From the NCBI GenBank assembly GCA_964641155.1, contig CAZXJO010000001.1:124001-188000 (forward strand): a stretch of 64,000 nt of DNA. The letters run 5' to 3'. Source of the DNA: DTCV01 sp964641155 (GTDB lineage: Archaea > Thermoproteota > Thermoprotei_A > Sulfolobales > NBVN01). The translations under genes and the position numbers were made by a program. Positions within the stretch are counted from its first letter, which is position 1, and each line of letters starts with the position of its first letter. Positions 61,601 to 64,000 of the stretch are shown in pieces. The notes beneath the pieces were generated by a model. It was not told the origin of the DNA. It did not search any database and worked only from the letters and a program-made list of their open reading frames with translations.

Positions 61601-62165
61601 CATTGAAGAGGTCAAACCTGAAATACCTCCAGACGTTTTAAGGAAGTACGTGGCATATGCTAGGAAGTACGTGAGGCCGAAGCTGAGTAGGGACGCTGAA
61701 ATCCTGATCGAGGAGTTCTACCTGGAAATGCGTAGGAAGAGTGCTGAAGCCCCTGAAGCACCTATAGCGATAACTACTAGGCAATTGGAAGCACTCATAA
61801 GACTTGCCGAAGCACATGCACGCATGGCTCTGAAAAACTACGTTGAGGCTGAGGACGCTGCCGAAGCTATAAGGCTAATGAGCGTTATGTTGGAGAATGT
61901 CGGGATAGACCTGGAGACAGGCCACATAGACATAGACGTGATCATGACTGGGAAACCCAAAAGTGTTAGAGATAAGGAACTAATTATAAAGGACATAATT
62001 AGGGAGTTGAGCAGCGAGTCAGGCTGCGCTAAGGTTAAAGACATAGTCAAGGAGGCAGTAAAGAGGGGGATAGATGAGGACTTCGTTGAGAAATACGTGA
62101 TGGGATTAAGGAGGGCTGGAGAGCTCTACGAAGTCCGCCCAGGATGTATGAGCTTCGTTGATTGA
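58680..62165 (+). CDS. mcm: MCM replicative helicase precursor with intein
   Basis: Replicative helicase. The open frame has 1161 aa, of which residues 389-845 are an intein, leaving a 704-aa mature protein. The N-terminal domain has a CPLCKED zinc segment. The AAA+ domain has Walker A GDPGTAKSQLL at about 355-365, the pre-sensor segment GKGSSAAGL that carries the intein, Walker B TVCIDEIDKMRDE and the arginine finger LSRFDLIFTL. A winged helix follows at the C-terminus. It is cotranscribed with gins23. Confidence 0.97.
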   Translation: MSDGLSGIESLRQRFVEFLKTFKDHEGRYKYEERIKQMIVDRKTSIVVDYEDLVKFDVKLFDALTEKPDEVLHTFSEAIRDVVYEFDEEYSSYIGRFIPRLSGLPLVTSLRDLSNEHINKLVMIEGILVRGTPPKQKMFKAVYAHILPTGEVHEFEWPPLPSDEIADELERPAYCPLCKEDVMSEKGRGYVRGVFRLVIEKSKYKNWQKVVLQERPEEVPAGHIPRSVEVVLTDDIVDVARPGDRVSIIGVVKLLKESRRKSFSPIFDMYIEANNVIVAQKFLEEVKLGKEDEELIRKLSRDPLIRRKIIASIAPSIYGLWDIKESIALQLFGGIPKIAPDGTKIRGDIHILIVGDPGTAKSQLLQYVSRIAPRGLYTTGKGSSAAGLCVGGDTLIYTGNRIVKMKDLVEENLSSFELSEGALISANPRRVEVATYLNGEVLYDSARQYYMLWSENTLKLSTSLGVDLVTTPETKLLVYDGREVRWCEAGRLKVGDYVITVRRLPKHAVEFRILDAFSDDAYVRVGGNFVDELTKELLSKFPSLNDAIKATHISKWAYYRLIHDSVIQLRYLRRLLSHVDMGYERLRDAVLEVGHRGFKGVEWIKIPRPDEEFGDFLAQTYVRGRVVIDRHGNPSGLVLRAASLDELLPLIDEVKNLFNLNTVPEMYADDGGYLALTRCRPLASLAYAFGVPSTDGRVRSEVLIPSLPDHVLAYFIRRLLSIAGEVGTDYVRITLPNKDVAVLINIVLRRFGVIPSLRNSRKGWYELMIHDPRSLKNLNEFVLGIKDDVTAAGQHNASTTDFIDINDDLTGVKVVDIQEIRGSEVYDLTVDNSHSFIANGFVVHNTAAVIKEKQSGEYFLEAGAMVLADGGTVCIDEIDKMRDEDRVAIHEAMEQGTVSIAKAGIVARLNARTSVLAAGNPKYGRYIPSRPIAENINLPITILSRFDLIFTLRDLANLDRDKSLVRHVLKSHESIEEVKPEIPPDVLRKYVAYARKYVRPKLSRDAEILIEEFYLEMRRKSAEAPEAPIAITTRQLEALIRLAEAHARMALKNYVEAEDAAEAIRLMSVMLENVGIDLETGHIDIDVIMTGKPKSVRDKELIIKDIIRELSSESGCAKVKDIVKEAVKRGIDEDFVEKYVMGLRRAGELYEVRPGCMSFVD
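59844..61214 (+). other. MCM intein (457 aa) with decayed endonuclease region
   Basis: Inserted after GKGSSAAGL, before TAAVIKEKQSG. It starts with Cys (CVGGDTLIYTG), has a block B region TTPETKLLVYDGREVRW and ends with VYDLTVDNSHSFIANGFVVHN; the next residue is Thr. About 270 residues lie beyond the splicing blocks, room for a homing endonuclease, but no intact LAGLIDADG motif is seen. Candidate degenerate motifs are FLAQTYVRGRV and FIRRLLSIAGEV. Confidence 0.93.
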
Positions 62166-62215
62166 TAAACACTTTTTAAGCCTGACAGATTACCCCTATA
62201 CTTAGGTATTGAGCC

Positions 62216-62461
62216 GTGAGTGAGTTAATCATTAAGTTGAGCAACGGCAAGGAAGTCAGGATAGACAAGAGTGCCTTAGAAGCCATCAATAAATACGTGA
62301 GGTTTGAAGTGTCCTTAGAGACCCTAACCAAGGAGCTCAACCTTGACAGTTGGGAGGAAGCGTACGAGTTGGTAAAGAAGATACCGGCATGGATCGCGTG
62401 GTTGCCCCCATCATTTTTCGATCATGAGAAGAGCAGAGTACTCAATAAGTTGAAGAGTTAA
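62216..62461 (+). CDS. small conserved protein, unknown
   Basis: An 81-aa protein, MSELIIKLSNGKEVRIDKSALEAI, then VSLETLTKELNLDSWEEAYELVKKIPAWIAWLPPSF. It is helical with a tryptophan-rich end. I recognise no family. It starts with GTG 51 nt after mcm on the same strand and lies 15 nt before the next gene, so the three are likely cotranscribed. Confidence 0.7.
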   Translation: MSELIIKLSNGKEVRIDKSALEAINKYVRFEVSLETLTKELNLDSWEEAYELVKKIPAWIAWLPPSFFDHEKSRVLNKLKS

Positions 62462-62476
62462 ACAGATGTAGCGCTT

Positions 62477-62926
62477 ATGTATTCGTTGAAGGCGGTACTG
62501 ACAGTTGAGTACGGTAAGGAGTTGGGAGCTTCGCTGGAGGTAGGTGATGCCCTGTACCCTTACGATAACTTAGTTAAGGTTGGGGCCAGCTCGTACGGAG
62601 GCGTGTTACTCCTATACTCATCCCTAACTTATGAGGACATAATCAAAGTGCTTGAAAACACCCACCTAACATACGTCAGAAGCATTACTAAAGTGGATAG
62701 ATGTTGCCCCGAATCTTTGGAGGGGTTAATCAGATGTATTGACGAATACCTGAGTCTGGCTAATTTGAGGGTGAGTAAGGTTAAAGTTTTTGAAAGAGGC
62801 ATCATTAAAAAGCAAGCTAGAGATCTCCTAAACATGCTTAAGGGTAGGTTAGATCCCAACTCCAACTTGAAACTGTACATCACCCCCATAGACTACAGAG
62901 TCTGCATAGGTGTTCAAGACCCCTAA
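62477..62926 (+). CDS. unknown protein, possibly THUMP-like
   Basis: A 149-aa protein. The segment YEDIIKVLENTHLTYVRSITKVDRCC and the final ITPIDYRVCIGVQDP have some resemblance to a THUMP domain, but this is only a visual impression. Start ATG 62477, 15 nt after the preceding gene. Confidence 0.65.
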   Translation: MYSLKAVLTVEYGKELGASLEVGDALYPYDNLVKVGASSYGGVLLLYSSLTYEDIIKVLENTHLTYVRSITKVDRCCPESLEGLIRCIDEYLSLANLRVSKVKVFERGIIKKQARDLLNMLKGRLDPNSNLKLYITPIDYRVCIGVQDP

Positions 62927-63060
62927 AACTTACCTGCGGATGTGTAACGCGTTTGGAACTCCTTAGCACTTACCCCGTTAACTAAGGGCGTAGATAGTGT
63001 TCGGAACTACTTATAAGTTATACCGTTGCTGTTATTTTCTTGAAGTTAGGGGAGAGGTCG

Positions 63061-64000
63061 TTGGCTTCATTCGATATAGGGGTTTTAGGATGTGGCTGGG
63101 CTGGTGCCGTAAGCAGTTACTTACTTTCTTTAAAGTATCCTGGAAGCAGCATCGTATGTATTGATAAGGACGACTCGTTGGGCGGCTTACTGAAGAGCGC
63201 CGTGGTTGATGGCTTCCTCTTCGACGTGGGTGGAAGCCATGTTATATTCTCAAGTAACCCAAGTACCTTGAGTGAGATCCTCAGCTTCCTAGATGGGAAT
63301 GTCTCACTCCATGAAAGGAAGTCCTACATACTCCTCAACGGTGAGAGCATTCCATACCCCTTCGAGAACTCCCTCTACGCGCTACCCCCTACTACAAGGG
63401 GTGAGATCTTGGTATCATTCGTTGAGAGTCTGTTGAGCAGGTGTAACGAACCGGGCTGGGAACCACGTAACCTACGCGATTGGATGTACGGTTATTTCGG
63501 AAGGGAGTTAAGCAAGCTTTACCTCGAACCTTACAACCGTAAGTTATGGAAAAGACCCTTAGAGGAGATGGATGTTGACTGGGTTCACATACCTGGTAGG
63601 TTGCCAATCCCTGATTGGAGGGAGGTTATCTTCTCAGGTGCTGGGGTGAGGACTGAAGGGTATAGGGAACAGGCAAGGTTTTACTACCCCCTACACGGCG
63701 GAATCCAATCACTCTTCAACAGCGTCCTAGGTAAAGCCCTTAGGAACGGGGTTAAAGTTGTGAGGGAGGTTAAAGTAACCAGGGTAAGGAAATTAACTGG
63801 CAGTTGGTTAGTAAATGACTCAATAGAGGTGAAGAAGTTGGTATCTACGATACCGCTTAACGAATTGATCATGGCCATGGACCTACGTGACGATGTGCTG
63901 CTGCGTCTGTCTAAGCAACTTGATTACAACTCGGTAGCAGTTGTAGGTGTAGGACTCAGAAGGAGGGCTCCCCCAACACATTGGGTTTACAATACGAGGG
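63061..64000 (+). CDS. FAD-dependent oxidoreductase, UDP-galactopyranose mutase/amine oxidase-like (partial)
   Basis: The gene runs off the window with 313 codons read and no stop. The N-terminus FDIGVLGCGWAGAVSSYLLS is an FAD Rossmann motif (GxGxxG), then a second nucleotide-binding segment VCIDKDDSLGG and a GGSHVIFSSNP segment. YNRKLWKRPLEEMDVDWV and FYYPLHGGIQSL recall UDP-galactopyranose mutase and protoporphyrinogen-oxidase-like proteins. TTG 63061 gives MASFDIGVLGCG; TTG 63040 is about 26 nt from a TATA (acttataagtt) and is an alternative leaderless start. Confidence 0.82.
   Translation, partial: MASFDIGVLGCGWAGAVSSYLLSLKYPGSSIVCIDKDDSLGGLLKSAVVDGFLFDVGGSHVIFSSNPSTLSEILSFLDGNVSLHERKSYILLNGESIPYPFENSLYALPPTTRGEILVSFVESLLSRCNEPGWEPRNLRDWMYGYFGRELSKLYLEPYNRKLWKRPLEEMDVDWVHIPGRLPIPDWREVIFSGAGVRTEGYREQARFYYPLHGGIQSLFNSVLGKALRNGVKVVREVKVTRVRKLTGSWLVNDSIEVKKLVSTIPLNELIMAMDLRDDVLLRLSKQLDYNSVAVVGVGLRRRAPPTHWVYNTR

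Overview
The window is about 64 kb of archaeal chromosome. It most resembles a thermophilic member of the Thermoproteota (crenarchaea) of the Desulfurococcales/Sulfolobales grade. The evidence is a RadA recombinase, PCNA, FEN-1, a Gins23-MCM pair, the RNA polymerase subunit Rpo8 (RpoG), S26e/L44e/S27e ribosomal proteins, Nop10, SmAP3-like Sm protein, archaeosine TGT, CarS for ether lipids, A-type ATP synthase stalk genes, TATA-box promoters and many TTG/GTG starts. I cannot name the species. Genes are tightly packed on both strands, with little accessory DNA.

Layout. 1-5.8 kb: zinc-ribbon protein, ThrRS, an MBL-fold nuclease, and radA (with a mini-intein in its P-loop) overlapping a prepilin peptidase. 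5.8-23.4 kb: HIT hydrolase, ADP-forming acyl-CoA synthetase subunit, IleRS, SerRS, an Lhr-type helicase, a polytopic membrane HerA-like ATPase, PCNA, aminotransferase, amidase and ProRS. 23.5-28 kb: S26e-L44e-S27e-aIF2alpha-Nop10, then CarS, a RadB-like ATPase and RsmA. 28-39 kb: a dispersed repeat, a creatininase-family enzyme, SHMT, and a type IV pilus ATPase/platform pair divergent from a 1,180-residue surface protein. 39-47 kb: second repeat copy, CDC48, aEF1beta, FEN-1, a PP-loop ATPase, ArgF, adenosine-specific kinase. 47-58 kb: tRNA-Ala, an amidohydrolase-like pseudoenzyme, Trm5, two pilin-like proteins, TgtA, SmAP3, Rpo8, HerA, a Fap7-like kinase and ATP synthase subunits I and H. 58-64 kb: a candidate C/D box sRNA, Gins23, MCM with a large intein, two small conserved proteins and the start of an FAD enzyme.

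The most unusual signal is at translation starts. Several genes with unmistakable family N-termini have no ATG, GTG or TTG at the position of the initiator Met. S26e, aEF1beta and Nop10 have ACG there, the PP-loop (Dph6-like) gene has ATA, and the HIT gene has CTG. In four of the five the codon lies exactly 7 nt after an AGGTG Shine-Dalgarno core; Nop10 has a weaker match. Two further genes (RadB-like, ATT; a hypothetical, ATA) are less certain. Most of the affected genes serve translation or RNA modification. A conventional gene finder would omit S26e and Nop10 and truncate the others.

Other points of interest are two related intergenic repeats that look like decayed TnpB/IS605-type transposon ends, a 96-bp identical tract shared by the two ATPase domains of CDC48, an MCM intein whose homing endonuclease motifs have decayed, and a small ORF in the serS leader. 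All product calls come from reading the sequence; no database search was run.
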